DNA of 64,000 bases from JAIBJN01 sp963825255. GTDB lineage: Bacteria > Actinomycetota > Thermoleophilia > Gaiellales > Gaiellaceae. Shown here in pieces: positions 36,380 to 46,562 of this stretch. Made by a program: the position numbers and the translations under genes. Where the stretch lies: the NCBI GenBank assembly GCA_963825255.1, contig CAWGSF010000003.1, positions 62,001-126,000 of the forward strand. Reading direction: 5' to 3'. Below the pieces are notes generated by a model. The model was given only the letters and a program-made list of their open reading frames with translations, was not told the origin of the DNA and did no database searches. Positions within the stretch are counted from its first letter, which is position 1, and every line of letters begins with the position of its first letter.

Positions 36380-36582
36380 GTCTCGGCCGACTCGGCGCTC
36401 CCCGACCGGCGCTTGCGCCAGAACACCATCGCGCCGAGCGTGGCGGCGGCAGCGGCGGTCGCGGCGGCGATGATCTTCTTGTTCTTCTGGCTCTTCGGCT
36501 GCCGGCGAAGCTTCCACTTCGCAACGGGCTTGGCGACCATGTAGGTCGTGTAGCCGATCGCTGCCTTGCGCTTGTTCACCAT
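36376..36582 (-). CDS. small basic membrane protein
   Basis: 68 residues: a basic N-terminus (VNKRKAAIGYTTYMVAKPVAKWKLRRQ), one hydrophobic segment (KKIIAAATAAAAATLGAMVFW) and a basic tail. AGGAGG sits just upstream of ATG 36582. Its stop abuts the FAD oxidoreductase. Function unknown. Confidence 0.65.
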   Translation of the reverse strand: MVNKRKAAIGYTTYMVAKPVAKWKLRRQPKSQKNKKIIAAATAAAAATLGAMVFWRKRRSGSAESAET

Positions 36583-36607
36583 GGTCCTCCTCTCTCCTCG
36601 TCTCGAT

Positions 36608-38011
36608 TCAGGCGCTTGCATGTGTCCGCTTGCGGTTCGGAACGTGGATGGCGCGGCCGAGCGCGACGAGCCCGGCCTCCTTGATCGCCTCCGACAGGGT
36701 CGGGTGGGCGGTCATCCCGTCGGCGATCGTCTCGACGGTCGCCTCCGCGTCCAGCGCGACGACGCCCACCTCGATCAGGTCGGTCACGTGCGGGCCGACC
36801 ATGACGAGCCCGAGCTGCTCGCCGTACCTGGACTCGTGGATCGACTTGACCCAGCCGACGGTCTCGTTCTGCATCATCGCCCGGCCGTTGACCGAGAACG
36901 GGAACCTCCCGGTCACGACCTCGTCGCCGTACTGCTCGCGCGCCTCGCGCTCCGTGAGGCCGACGCCGGCGATCTCCGGGTCCGTGTAGATCGGCCGCGG
37001 GACGCCGCGGTTGTCGACGACGGCGTCGTGCCCCATCGCGTTCTCGGCCGCAACCTCGCCCTCGCGGAAGGCCGTGTGCGCGAGCTGCCAGTAGCCGGCG
37101 CAGTCGCCCACGGCATAGATGTGCGGCACCGTCGTGCGCCGGTGCTCGTCGGCGGCGATCCCCTTCCTCGGGTCGAGCTCGACGCCGATCTCCTCGAGGC
37201 CGAGGTCCTGCGTGACCGGGCCGCGCCCGGTGGCGACGAGCATGAGATCGCACTCGACCGTCTCGCCGCCGAAGTGCACGCGCAGCCCGTCCCCGGTCTC
37301 CTCGATGCGGTCGCACTGCGACTCGAGGTGAACCGCGATCCCACGCTTCTTGAACTGCTTCGCGAGCTCCTTGGCCGCGTCCTCGTCCTCCATCGGGATG
37401 AGGGTCGGGAGCATCTCGACGATCGTCACCTCGCTCCCGAAGCGCTGGAAGATCGAGGCGAACTCGCAGCCGATGATGCCGCCGCCGAGGATCACGAGCC
37501 GCCTCGGCACCTCGGTCTGGGCCAGGAGCCGTTCCGAGTCGACGCAGCGGGACGAGTCGATCCCGTCGATCGGCGGCCGCAGCGGGTAGGAGCCGGTGGC
37601 GACGATCGCGTTTCGGAAGGACACGTCCTCCCCGCCTTCGACCGCGATCGTGTTCGCGTCCTTGAAGCGCCCCGTGCCCGGCACCCACTCGACGCCGTTT
37701 GCCTTGAAGAGCGTCGCGACGCCAGAGGTGAGCTGGCCGACGATTGCCGCCTTCCACTCGTTCGCGCGCTCGAAGTCGAGCTGGGGAGCGCCCACGTTCA
37801 CCCCGAGCTTGGCGAACGTCTCCTCCGCCTCCTTGATCGCGAACGCGGTCTGCACCCAGGCCTTCGTCGGTATGCACCCGATGCGCAGGCAGGTGCCTCC
37901 GAGCTCCGGCTCCTTCTCGATGCAGACCGTCCTCGCGCCGAGCTGCGCAGCCCGGATCGCGGCCGTGTACCCCCCTGGGCCACCGCCGAGGACGGCGACG
38001 TCACATTCCAT
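36608..38011 (-). CDS. lpdA: dihydrolipoyl dehydrogenase (E3)
   Basis: Re-oxidises the lipoyl arms of 2-oxoacid dehydrogenases with NAD. 467 residues: FAD fold VLGGGPGGYTAAIRAAQLG, redox disulfide in GGTCLRIGCIPTK, NAD fold ILGGGIIGCEFASIF, FAD block YAVGDC and the C-terminal catalytic His in HPTLSEA. It follows the E1/E2 genes on the same strand but is separated by a VOC gene and a terminator, so it likely has its own promoter. Confidence 0.95.
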   Translation of the reverse strand: MECDVAVLGGGPGGYTAAIRAAQLGARTVCIEKEPELGGTCLRIGCIPTKAWVQTAFAIKEAEETFAKLGVNVGAPQLDFERANEWKAAIVGQLTSGVATLFKANGVEWVPGTGRFKDANTIAVEGGEDVSFRNAIVATGSYPLRPPIDGIDSSRCVDSERLLAQTEVPRRLVILGGGIIGCEFASIFQRFGSEVTIVEMLPTLIPMEDEDAAKELAKQFKKRGIAVHLESQCDRIEETGDGLRVHFGGETVECDLMLVATGRGPVTQDLGLEEIGVELDPRKGIAADEHRRTTVPHIYAVGDCAGYWQLAHTAFREGEVAAENAMGHDAVVDNRGVPRPIYTDPEIAGVGLTEREAREQYGDEVVTGRFPFSVNGRAMMQNETVGWVKSIHESRYGEQLGLVMVGPHVTDLIEVGVVALDAEATVETIADGMTAHPTLSEAIKEAGLVALGRAIHVPNRKRTHASA

Positions 38012-38101
38012 GGTCCGGCCCTTCCCTTCGCGTTCGCGTTCTCACCGCGATCCTATCCGTGCGCGCCGGGTCAGGCTCTTCAGGGCTTCTTAAAGACGGG
38101 A

Positions 38102-38121
38102 GGGCGGCCCCTGTGCCGCCC
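38102..38121 (-). terminator. reverse-strand intrinsic terminator
   Basis: GGGCGGC/GCCGCCC perfect 7-bp stem with 6-base loop; on the reverse strand it is followed by TCCCGTCTTT. It lies after the VOC gene and before lpdA, so it would end the pdhABC-VOC transcript. Confidence 0.55.
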
Positions 38122-38218
38122 TCGCCGTGACCCGGGGTTCAGACCGGATTCGCCTGAGGAAACGGCAGAACGGGCCGCAACCGTGATCCCTCGAACGGGG
38201 ACGCGTGCGCGGGCTCGA

Positions 38219-38545
38219 CTACAGCTCCTGCGAGAACTGGAGCCGGTTCCCGTCGAGGTCGAAGACGTCGAGCAGGCGGATCGTCCCCGGGATCTCGAGC
38301 ACGGTGCCGACCTGGACGCCCGCCTCGCGGAGGCGGTCGGCCTCCGCCTTCACGTCCTCGACGTCGAGCGTGAGGATCGTCTCTCCCTCCTCCGGCTCGC
38401 CCTCGGCGAGCGCGACCTCGGCGCCTCCGCGCACGAGCCGCGCCCAGCGGTCGTCGTCGTCGACGTAGGCCTCGTCGAACCCGAGCGTCTCCCGGTAGAA
38501 GGCGAGCGCCGCATCGAGATCCCTGACGCGGTACCAGACGCTCAC
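38219..38545 (-). CDS. VOC-superfamily (glyoxalase-like) protein
   Basis: 108 residues: WYRVRDLDAALAFYRETLGFDEAY at the start and LDVFDLDGNRLQFSQEL at the end, the two halves of a VOC module. Metal ligands look incomplete (His replaced in the first strand), so it may be a binding protein rather than an enzyme. 13 bp after pdhC and probably co-transcribed. Confidence 0.8.
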   Translation of the reverse strand: MSVWYRVRDLDAALAFYRETLGFDEAYVDDDDRWARLVRGGAEVALAEGEPEEGETILTLDVEDVKAEADRLREAGVQVGTVLEIPGTIRLLDVFDLDGNRLQFSQEL

Positions 38546-38558
38546 CGGCGGCCGGACA

Positions 38559-39774
38559 CTAGAGCGCCAGGCCGGGCTCTTCGAGGAACTGCTTGACGGT
38601 CCGGAGGAACTCGGCTGCGGTGGCGCCGTCCACGGACCGGTGGTCGCAGGTGAGCGTCAACTCCATCACCGCCCGGGCCACGAGCTCCCCGTCGCGCACG
38701 ACGGCGCGCTCCTCGATCGCCCCGACGGCGAGGATCGCGGCCTGCGGTGGGTTGAGGACGGCGACGAAGCGGTCGACGCCGTACATGCCGAGGTTCGAGA
38801 TCGTGAACGTGCCGCCCTCGAGGTCCTCCTGCCGCAGGGTGCCCGCGCGCGTCCGCGAGACGATGTCCGCGCGCTCGCCGGCGAGCTGGGGGATCGTCTT
38901 CGCCTCGCAGCTGCGAAGCACCGGAACGAGCAGGCCGTTCTCGACGGCGACCGCGATGCCGATGTTCGCGGTCGGCTGGAGCTGGATCTCCTCGCCGGCG
39001 AAGAGCGCGTTCACCGCCCGGTGCCGCATGAGCGCGACGGCGCAGACCTTCGTGAGGATGTCCGAGTACGTGGGGCGCGTCTCGCCCTCGCCGGTTCGCG
39101 CCACGAGCGCCTCGCGGAGCCGGATCGCGGCCGTCATGTCGGCCGAGACCGCGATCTGGAAGGCAGGCGCCTCCCACGCCTCCGTCATGCGACGCGCGAT
39201 CGCCTTCCGGATGCCCCTGAGCGGCACGACCTCGACCTCGCCGGCCGCGAGCGGCCGGAGCAGCGGGAGCGGCCTGCGGCGCCCGCTCGGCTCGCTCGAC
39301 GTCCTCGGCGACGATGCGCCCTTCCGGCCCGGTGCCCGTGACCGCCGCGAGGTCGATCCCCCGCTCCCGCGCGATGCGGCGCGCGAGCGGCGATGCCTTC
39401 ACGCGGCCGCCGTCGGCGCTCGGGGAGGGTTCCATCTCCGGAGCTTCCGGCGCCGCCGGTTCCTCGGCGACGGGCTCGGGCGCCGGCTTCGCCGCGGCGG
39501 CCTCGGGCTCCGGGGCGGTGACCTCGACCTCCTCGCCCTCCTCGCCGATGACCGCGATCGCGCGGCCGACCTCGATCTCGTCGCCCTCGCCGGCGAGGAT
39601 CTTCAGCAGGACGCCGGAGGCGTCGGACTCGACCTCCTGCGTCACCTTCTCCGTGTCGAGCTCGTAGAGGGGCTCACCGCGCTCGACCCGCTCGCCCTCG
39701 GACTTGAGCCACTTCACGATCGTCCCGGACTCCATGCCCTGGCCGAGGCGAGGGAGCGTGACCTGGCTCGACAC
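38559..39774 (-). CDS. pdhC: 2-oxoacid dehydrogenase E2, dihydrolipoyl acyltransferase (frameshifted)
   Basis: Transfers the acyl group from lipoate to CoA. About 405 residues: lipoyl domain with the modified Lys in YELDTEKVTQEV, an Ala/Pro/Glu linker, a peripheral subunit-binding domain (KASPLARRIARERGIDLAAVTGTGPEGRI) and the catalytic domain with DHRSVDG near the end. The frame changes at about 39240-39290; restoring one base gives RPLAAGEVEVVPLRG. Third gene of the E1-alpha, E1-beta, E2 operon. Confidence 0.88.
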
Positions 39775-39783
39775 CGCGGCGGC

Positions 39784-40764
39784 CTAGCCCTTTCCGACGG
39801 TTCGCTTGACGGCCGCGAGCACGTCCTCCGCGTGCGGCACGACGTACTCCTCCATCACGGGCGCGAAGGGGACGGGCGTGAAGGTCGAGCCCACGCGCTC
39901 GATCGGGGCGTCCAGGTAGTCGAAGGCCTGGTACTGGACGAGCGCCGCGACCTCGGCGCCGAAGCCCATGCGGACGACCGCCTCGTGGGCGACGACGCAG
40001 CGGCTCGTCTTCTTCACCGAGGCGACGATCGTCTCCTCGTCGAGCGGGAGGAGCGTCCGCGGGTCGACGACCTCGACGGAGATCCCGGCATCCTCGGCCT
40101 CGTCCGCCGCCGTCAGCGCCTCGTGCACGAGCCGGCCCGTGGCAACGATCGTGACGTCATCGCCCTCGCGGTGCACGCGGGCCTTCGCGAAGTCGATCCC
40201 GTCGATCTCGGCGGGGACGTCGCCCTTGAGGTTGTAGAGCGTGCGGTGCTCGAAGAAGACGACCGGGTTGTCGTCGTAGATCGCCGTCCAGAGGAGGCCG
40301 CGGACGTCCTCGGGCGTCGAGGCGAACACGACCTTGAGCCCGGGGACGTGCACGAACCAGGCCTCCACCTGCTGCGCGTGCTGGGCGCCCGGCGACCAGC
40401 CGGCGCCTCCCTGCGTCCTGATCGTCAGCGGCACCTTGACCTGGCCCCCGGACATGTACCGGTGCTTGGCCGCCTGCTGGACGAGCTGCTCCATCGCCAG
40501 CGTCATGAAGTCCTGGTACATGATCTCGACGATCGGGCGCATGCCCGAGACCGCTGCGCCGATCCCCGCCCCGACGATGGCCATCTCCGAGATCGGGGTG
40601 TTCCGGACGCGCTCGGGCCCGAACTCGTCGAGCATCCCCTGTGTCACGCCCATCGAGCCGCCCATCTCGGCGATGTCCTCGCCCATGATGAAGACGTCGT
40701 CGTCGCGCCGCATCGCCTCGCTCATCGCGTCGCGGATCGCTTCCCGGTAGGTCAGCGTGGGCAT
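39784..40764 (-). CDS. pdhB: 2-oxoacid dehydrogenase E1 beta subunit
   Basis: 326 residues of the transketolase-like beta chain: TYREAIRDAMSEAMRRDDDVFIMGEDI, VGAGIGAAVSGMRPIVEIMYQDF, then VVDPRTLLPLDEETI and the C-terminal PFAPVMEEYVVP. It forms the alpha2beta2 thiamin-diphosphate E1 with the preceding gene. The sequence fits pyruvate, acetoin or branched-chain oxoacid complexes; I favour pyruvate/acetoin type without proof. Confidence 0.9.
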   Translation of the reverse strand: MPTLTYREAIRDAMSEAMRRDDDVFIMGEDIAEMGGSMGVTQGMLDEFGPERVRNTPISEMAIVGAGIGAAVSGMRPIVEIMYQDFMTLAMEQLVQQAAKHRYMSGGQVKVPLTIRTQGGAGWSPGAQHAQQVEAWFVHVPGLKVVFASTPEDVRGLLWTAIYDDNPVVFFEHRTLYNLKGDVPAEIDGIDFAKARVHREGDDVTIVATGRLVHEALTAADEAEDAGISVEVVDPRTLLPLDEETIVASVKKTSRCVVAHEAVVRMGFGAEVAALVQYQAFDYLDAPIERVGSTFTPVPFAPVMEEYVVPHAEDVLAAVKRTVGKG

Positions 40765-41739
40765 CTACGCGTAGACGTTCTTGAGAGCGTCCTCGGGCTT
40801 CGGGTCGGTGCCGCCCTTGGCGAACTCGACGGAGTCCTCCGCGATGCGCGTGGCCTCGCGGTCCATCTCGTCCCACTCCTCGTCGGAGAGCTCGAGGCGC
40901 GCGCGCAGGAGCTCGATCGGGTCCCGCGTCTTGCGCAGCTCGAGGATCTCCTCCTTCGGCCGGTAGACCTGCGGGTCGCCGACGTAGTGGCCCGAGAGCC
41001 GGACGCAGTCGGCGACGACGAAGACCGGCCCGCGTCCCTCCCGCGCGTGCCGGATCGCCTTCCTCGCGGTCTCGTACACGGCCTCGACGTCCTGGCCGTC
41101 GACGGCCATCGCGGCCATGCCGTAGGCGTCCGCGCGCTTCGTCAGATCCTCGATGGGCAGGTGCTGGGAGGCGGGGGTCGACTCCGCGTAGCGGTTCTGC
41201 TCGCAGACGAACACCGCCGGGACCATCCAGAGCTGCGCCAGGTTGAGCGACTCGTGGAACGTGCCGATGTTCGTCGCGCCGTCGCCGAAGAACGCGACCG
41301 CGACGCGCGGCTCCCCGCGCATCTTGAACGCGAGCGCGGCGCCCACGATCCCCGGCAGCCCGCCGCCGACGACCGCGTTCGCGCCGAGGTTGCCCCGCTC
41401 GAAGTCGTAGAGGTGCATCGAGCCGCCGTAGCCGTGGCTGCAGCCCTCGACCTTGCCGTACAGCTCGGCCATGACCTCGTTCGGGTGCGTCCCCTTGGCG
41501 ATCGTGTGGCCGTGCGCCCTGTGGGTCGAGGCGATCACGTCGCCCTCCTCGAGCGCGCGGCACACCCCGACGGCGACCCCCTCCTGGCCGATGGCGACGT
41601 GCAGGAAGCCCGGCACCTCGCCGGCCCGGAACCGGTCCTCGACCTGCTCCTCGAAGCGTCGGATGAGCAGCATCTCGCGCAGGAATTCCTTCAGGCGCTC
41701 GGTCGGCGTCGCCTGCCCCTTTTCCTCGAGCGTTGCCAA
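40765..41739 (-). CDS. pdhA: 2-oxoacid dehydrogenase E1 alpha subunit
   Basis: 324 residues with the thiamin-diphosphate motif GDGATNIGTFHESLNLAQLW ending in N of CEQN, plus STHRAHGHTIAKG and the phosphorylation-loop-like GSMHLYD. Decarboxylates the 2-oxoacid. Start TTG 41739; TAGCTT lies nine bases upstream, again suggesting little or no leader. First gene of the operon, divergent from an unknown two-gene unit. Confidence 0.92.
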   Translation of the reverse strand: MATLEEKGQATPTERLKEFLREMLLIRRFEEQVEDRFRAGEVPGFLHVAIGQEGVAVGVCRALEEGDVIASTHRAHGHTIAKGTHPNEVMAELYGKVEGCSHGYGGSMHLYDFERGNLGANAVVGGGLPGIVGAALAFKMRGEPRVAVAFFGDGATNIGTFHESLNLAQLWMVPAVFVCEQNRYAESTPASQHLPIEDLTKRADAYGMAAMAVDGQDVEAVYETARKAIRHAREGRGPVFVVADCVRLSGHYVGDPQVYRPKEEILELRKTRDPIELLRARLELSDEEWDEMDREATRIAEDSVEFAKGGTDPKPEDALKNVYA

Positions 41740-41778
41740 GGCGCCGACAAGCTAGCAGAGTGAATAAGCTGCGGGCCC

Positions 41779-42441
41779 ATGGCGCTCGCCGAGCGAATCG
41801 ACGACATCGTCCGCGGCCTTCCGCGCGACTGGGAGCGGGCCCGGATCGAGCTGACGGTCGAGGACCCGGGCGAGGCCGACCGGGCCGCGCTCATCCTCGC
41901 GCCGGCGACGCCGGGACGCGCCGGGGACAGGTTCACGCTCTACGCCCACCGGAAGGCGGGCCAGGGCGCATCGCCCGAGCTCCTGCGACGGGTCGCAACG
42001 CGACTCGACTCGGACGGGATCCGCGCGCGGGTCCGCCTCGTCGGCCACGAGGAGCCGCCTCCGGCGGCGCAGCGGCCCTCGCCCACGGTGTCGACCCCCG
42101 CGACGCTCGCCGGATCCTGGGACGCCCTGCTCCACCGCCTCCCGCCCGACTGGTCCGACCTCTACGCGGAGATCGAGCTCGACTCGAGCGACTACCTCGA
42201 GCGGGGCGCGCTCCTGCTCGCGCCCGTCAACCCGGCCCGCTACGGCCCCGCCAGCGCGTTCCGCTTCCGCTGCGCGAGCACGACGGGCTACGGCGTCGCC
42301 CCCGAGATGGCGCGCCGCGCGCTCCAGCGCCTCGACGAGGCCGGCATGAGCGGCAGCGTGCAGGTCCTGCGCGTCCTCTCGGACACGAGCTCGACGTTCT
42401 CGCAGGGCCCCGTCTGGCGCGAGGGCGGGCGCTCCGTGTGA
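41779..42441 (+). CDS. unknown protein with an internal tandem duplication
   Basis: 220 residues made of two related ~85-residue halves: GLPRDWERARIELTVEDPGE to RARVRLV, and RLPPDWSDLYAEIELDSSDY to GSVQVLRV. Both share LPxDW, AxLLLAPxxPxR and a helix of the type PExxRRAxxRLDxxG. No family recognised. TAAGCT lies eight bases before the ATG (leaderless). Coupled to the next gene by GTGA. Confidence 0.7.
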   Translation: MALAERIDDIVRGLPRDWERARIELTVEDPGEADRAALILAPATPGRAGDRFTLYAHRKAGQGASPELLRRVATRLDSDGIRARVRLVGHEEPPPAAQRPSPTVSTPATLAGSWDALLHRLPPDWSDLYAEIELDSSDYLERGALLLAPVNPARYGPASAFRFRCASTTGYGVAPEMARRALQRLDEAGMSGSVQVLRVLSDTSSTFSQGPVWREGGRSV

Positions 42442-42761
42442 ACGAGCCGCAGGTCTCGTGGAAGGCGATCGAGCGCGACGCGATCGTCGTCACGCCGGAC
42501 GGCCACGAGGCCACACGCGTCGTCGAGGTCGCCGGAGACACGGAGGCCGACATCTTCAACGGCCTCGTCGTGCAGGCCGGGACGCTCGAGGCGAAGCGGT
42601 ACCTCCCGTCCGAGCGCGTGCGCGCGATCTGGCCCCGCCGCGTCGAGGTCGACGCCGACGCCGACGAGCTGAAGGCGCTGCCTCCCTACGACGAGCCGGT
42701 CGTCGAGCGGCTCGCCCGGCCGGGGCTCCTCAGCCGGCTCCGGGGCCTCTTCCGCGGCTGA
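42438..42761 (+). CDS. PRC-barrel-like protein
   Basis: 107 residues: DAIVVTPDGHEATRVVEVAGD, LVVQAGTLEAKRYLPSERVRAIW, a small beta-barrel pattern like PRC-barrel domains. GTG 42438 overlaps the stop of the preceding gene by four bases. Its C-terminus overlaps the convergent ElyC/YdcF gene by about 32 bases. Function unknown. Confidence 0.6.
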   Translation: MNEPQVSWKAIERDAIVVTPDGHEATRVVEVAGDTEADIFNGLVVQAGTLEAKRYLPSERVRAIWPRRVEVDADADELKALPPYDEPVVERLARPGLLSRLRGLFRG

Positions 42762-43266
42762 AGGCCGCGGCGCTCCGCCGCGCTCTGGCGATCTGGAGCG
42801 GGACGAGCGGGAAGACGACCAGCTCGCGGAGGAGCAGCTGCGGCGGCGACGGCGTCCGCACCGGTTCCACCGAGACGCGCACGCCCGGCAGGAGGCGGCG
42901 AAAGAGCACGAGCGCGCGGAAGCGATGCCATCCCGATGTGACGACGACGACCTCCCCCACGCCCAGCTCGCGGGCGTGGGCCGCCGTGTGGGCGGCGTTC
43001 TCGGCCGTGATGCGGGCGTCGGGGTCGGAGATGAGCTCGCCGGCCTTGCCGGCCCAGGCCCTCCGCATCAGCTCGGCTTCGGGCAGCGCGGACGGGTGGC
43101 GCGACCAGCCCGAGAAGAGGACCGCGTCCGTCTCGCCCGCAATCCGGGCGGCGTGGGCGAGCCGAGCCGCGCAGATGGGGTGGAGCTCGCCGTTCCGCCC
43201 AGCCGAGTAGCCGAGGACGACGACGAGACGCCGCGGCGCCGGGGCCTCAGGCTCGGAGCTCGGCAC
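42730..43266 (-). CDS. DUF218/ElyC-SanA-YdcF-family protein
   Basis: 178 residues with the family blocks VVVLGYSAGRNGELHPICAARLAHA, DPDARITAENAAHTAAHARELG and VVVTSGWHRFRALVLFRRLLPG. This fold binds S-adenosylmethionine in YdcF and affects envelope biogenesis in ElyC/SanA. No membrane anchor. Starts inside the last codons of pheT (20-base overlap). Confidence 0.85.
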   Translation of the reverse strand: MPSSEPEAPAPRRLVVVLGYSAGRNGELHPICAARLAHAARIAGETDAVLFSGWSRHPSALPEAELMRRAWAGKAGELISDPDARITAENAAHTAAHARELGVGEVVVVTSGWHRFRALVLFRRLLPGVRVSVEPVRTPSPPQLLLRELVVFPLVPLQIARARRSAAAFSRGRGPGAG

Positions 43267-45542
43267 CGAACCTCTCCGCGAGCGTCGCGACGATGCGCTC
43301 CCGGAGGGCGCGCGCGTCCTCGTCCGAGAGCGTTCGCTCGGGCGAGGCGAAGGCGACGTGCAGCGCGACGGACTTCCTCCCGGCGGGTATCGGCTCCCCC
43401 CGGTAGACGTCGAAGACGCGCGCGTCGCGCAGCTCGGGGCCCGCCGCCTCGCGCGCCGCGGCGACGAGGTCGCCCGCCATGACGTCCTCGTCCACGACGA
43501 GCGCCAGGTCCTGCCGCACGGCCGGATACGTGATCACGTCCTCGTACTCGGTGCGCTCGGGCACCTGGTCGAAGAGCGTCGGGAGGTCGAGCTCGAAGAC
43601 ACCCCACGTCCCCTCGAGGAGCGAGGGGTGGAGCTCGCCCAGCCAGCCGGCCTCGAGGCGCGCCGCCTTCCCCGGGTGCAGGAACGGCAGCTGCGCGCGC
43701 TCGAGGTCGAGGGGGATGCCGAGCGCCCCGTAGAGCGTCTCCACCGCGCCCTTCGCCGTCGGATAGCCGCCCGCGACGATCCCGCCGACGTGCCAGCGCT
43801 CCTCCGGCAGCTCCTCGCCGGTCGGCAGGTAGACCCGTGCGACCTCGAAGAGGGCGACGTCCTCGTTCCCCATGTTGGCGTTGTGCCCGGCCGCGGCGAC
43901 GAGCCCGTCGAGGAGCGTCGTGCGCAGCACGGCGTGCTCGGACGTCAGCGGGTCGGGCAGCCGGAGGGCGTCCGGGTGCGGATCCCGGGCCGCGAGGCTG
44001 AGCGTATAGGCCTCCGAGAACCCGGCGCCGACGAGAACGTCCTCGACGACGCGGCGCAGGCGCTGGTCCTTCGTCAGGCGGCCCTGCATGAAGCTCCTGA
44101 GGGGCAGGGTGAAGGGGATCTTCTCCAGGCCGTTGACGCGAGCGACCTCCTCGACGAGGTCGATCTCGCGCGTGACGTCCCGCGCCCGCCACGTCGGCAC
44201 CGTCACCTGCCATCCGGGCGCCACGGCGAAGCCGAGACGTTCCAGCGCGTCCTTCTGCTCCTGCTCGGGGATCTCGAGACCGATGACGCGATTCGCCTTC
44301 TCCGTCCGGAAGGAGACGGTGGCGGGCTCGGGCAGGTCGCCCTTGACGTCGACCGCGCCGGTCCAGCGGGCGCCCGTCAGCTCGACCATCAGCCGCGTGG
44401 CGAGCACCGCCGCGTCGGGCGCGAGGTGGGGGTCGACGCCTTTCTCCCAGCGGTTCGACCCCTCCGTGCGGAGCGCGTGGCGCTCCGAGCTCCAGAGGAT
44501 CGTGCCCGGCTCGAAGTTCGCCGCCTCGAGGAGGACGGAGGTCGTCTCCTCGCGCACCTCCGTGTCGAGGCCGCCCATGATCCCGGCGAAGGCGATCGCG
44601 CGCTCGGCGTCTGCGATGACGAGGTCCGCCGGATCGAGCTTCCGCAGGTTCCCGTCGAGGCTGGTGAACTCCTCGCCCGGCCGCGCCCGGCGGACGACGA
44701 TGCAGCCGCCCCCGAGCGTGTCGAAGTCGAACGCGTGCAGCGGGTTCCCGACGGCGAGCATCACGTAGTTCGTCACGTCGACGACGTTCGAGATCGGGCG
44801 CATTCCGGCCGCCGTGATCCGCGCCTTGAGCCACGGCGGCGACGGGCCGATGCGGACGTCGCGGAAGAGCCGTCCGATGTAGCGCGGGCAGCCCTCGTAG
44901 TCCTCGATCGCGATGTCCGGCGTCTCCTCCCCGGTCAGCTCGGGCTCGTCGGCCGGAAGCTCGCGGAGCTGCGCCGCGAAGAGGGCCGCGACCTCGCGGG
45001 CGATCCCGTAGACGGAGAGGCAGTCGGGACGGTTGCGCGTCACCTCGATCTCGAGGATCTCCTCGCCCAGCGGAAGGACGTCGCCGAGCGGCGTGCCCGG
45101 CTCCCAGGGCTCGGACGAGGACGAGGATGCCCGCGTGCTCGGCGCCGAGCTCGAGCTCGGTCTCGGAGAGGATCATCCCGTCGGACACGGTTCCCCGGAG
45201 CTTCGCGCGCTCGAGCGTCCGGCCGTCCGGGAGGACGGCTCCCGGGAGCGCGACCGCGACCGTCGCGCCGGGGCCGAAGTTCCACGCGCCGCAGACGATC
45301 TGGCGCGGCTCCTCCTCCCCCACGTCGACCCGGCACAGCTGGAGGCGGTCAGCGTTCGGGTGCTTGCCGGCCTCGAGGACGCGCCCGACGCGGTAGAGGC
45401 CGAGGTTCCCGTCGACGTCGGCGACGCCCCGGAACGAGATCCGCTCCACCTCGCCGGTGGCGATCGCGAGGCGGCCGGCGATCTCGGCCGTCGTCGCGTC
45501 CGTGTCGACGTACTCGCGGAGCCAGGAGACGGGAACTCTCAT
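43247..45542 (-). CDS. pheT: phenylalanyl-tRNA synthetase beta subunit (frameshifted)
   Basis: Charges tRNA-Phe with the alpha subunit. About 765 residues: an N-terminal tRNA-binding OB domain (GLYRVGRVLEAGKHPNADRLQLCRVDVG), B3/B4 core with MTRNRPDCLSVYGIARE, B5, the synthetase-like core and the C-terminal FDX-ACB domain (FDVYRGEPIPAGRKSVALHV). The frame changes near 45110-45120; removing one base gives ILVLSEPWEPG, a normal sequence. As pheT is essential, a sequence error is the simplest explanation. One base after the pheS stop. Confidence 0.93.
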
Positions 45543-45543
45543 G

Positions 45544-46539
45544 TCAGAACTGCCTGAGCAGGCGGAGGTCGTTCTCCCAGAGGAGCCCGAGGGCGGGCAG
45601 GCCGTGCCGAAGCATCGCGACCCGCTCGAGGCCCATGCCGAAGGCGAAGCCCGACCACTCCTCGGGGTCGAGCCCCACGAACTCGAAGAGCGACGGGTCG
45701 ACCATCCCCGAGCCGGCGATCTCGATCCAGCCCGAGTGCCGGCAGACCGAGCAGCCTCGCCCCTCGCAGAGGAAGCAGCTCACGTCGGGCTCGAGGGACG
45801 GCTCCGTGAAGGGGAAGTCGTGGGTGCGGAAGCGCATCTCCCGCTCCTCCCCGAACAGCGCCCTCATCATGTGGAGGAGCGTCCCCTTCAGGTCGCTCAT
45901 CGTGATGCCGCGGTCGATGGCCAGCCCCTCGACCTGGTGGAAGATGGGCGTGTGCGTGGCGTCCGGCGTGTCCCGCCGGTACACGCGCCCGAGCGAGACC
46001 ATGTAGATCGGCGGCGGCTGGGACTCCATGACGCGAACCTGCGACGGGGACGTCTCCGTCCGCAGGAGGACGTCGCCGTTCAGGAACACCGACTGGAGCG
46101 GCGAGCGGGCCGGGTGGTCGGCGGGGAAGTTGAGCCCGTCGAAGTTGTAGCGGGTCGTCTCGACCTCGCGGCCGTCCACCACCTGATAGCCGAGCCCGAG
46201 GAAGATGTCCTCCACCTCGCGGCGGATCTGCGTGATGAGGTGCAGGTGGCCGCGCGGCCTCGCCTCGCCCGGCAGGGTGATGTCGACGACCTCCTCGGTG
46301 AGACGGCGGTCGAGGTCGGCGCGCTCGAGGTCGGCGCGGCGCTCGGCCACGGCCAGCTCGAGCCCCTCGCGGAGCGTGTTGAGGACGCGGCCGGTCTCCG
46401 GATCGCGGACCTCGCGGAGCGCCTGCTTCAGCTCGCTCTTGCGCCCGAGGAAGCGAACGCGCTCGCCGTCGAGCTCCTCGAGGGTCGAAGCGCCCGCAAT
46501 CGCGCTTCGCGCCTCGCTTTCCAGGGCCTCCGGATTCAT
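45544..46539 (-). CDS. pheS: phenylalanyl-tRNA synthetase alpha subunit
   Basis: 331 residues of a class II synthetase: the N-terminal coiled coil, motif 2 region (RTETSPSQVRVM), FHQVEGLAID, and the motif 3 region (GLDPEEWSGFAFGMGLERVAMLRHG). ATG start at 46539. The spacing to pheT is one base. TATCAT upstream serves the divergent methyltransferase. Confidence 0.97.
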   Translation of the reverse strand: MNPEALESEARSAIAGASTLEELDGERVRFLGRKSELKQALREVRDPETGRVLNTLREGLELAVAERRADLERADLDRRLTEEVVDITLPGEARPRGHLHLITQIRREVEDIFLGLGYQVVDGREVETTRYNFDGLNFPADHPARSPLQSVFLNGDVLLRTETSPSQVRVMESQPPPIYMVSLGRVYRRDTPDATHTPIFHQVEGLAIDRGITMSDLKGTLLHMMRALFGEEREMRFRTHDFPFTEPSLEPDVSCFLCEGRGCSVCRHSGWIEIAGSGMVDPSLFEFVGLDPEEWSGFAFGMGLERVAMLRHGLPALGLLWENDLRLLRQF

Positions 46540-46562
46540 CGCGTGAGCGTATCATCGGCTCC

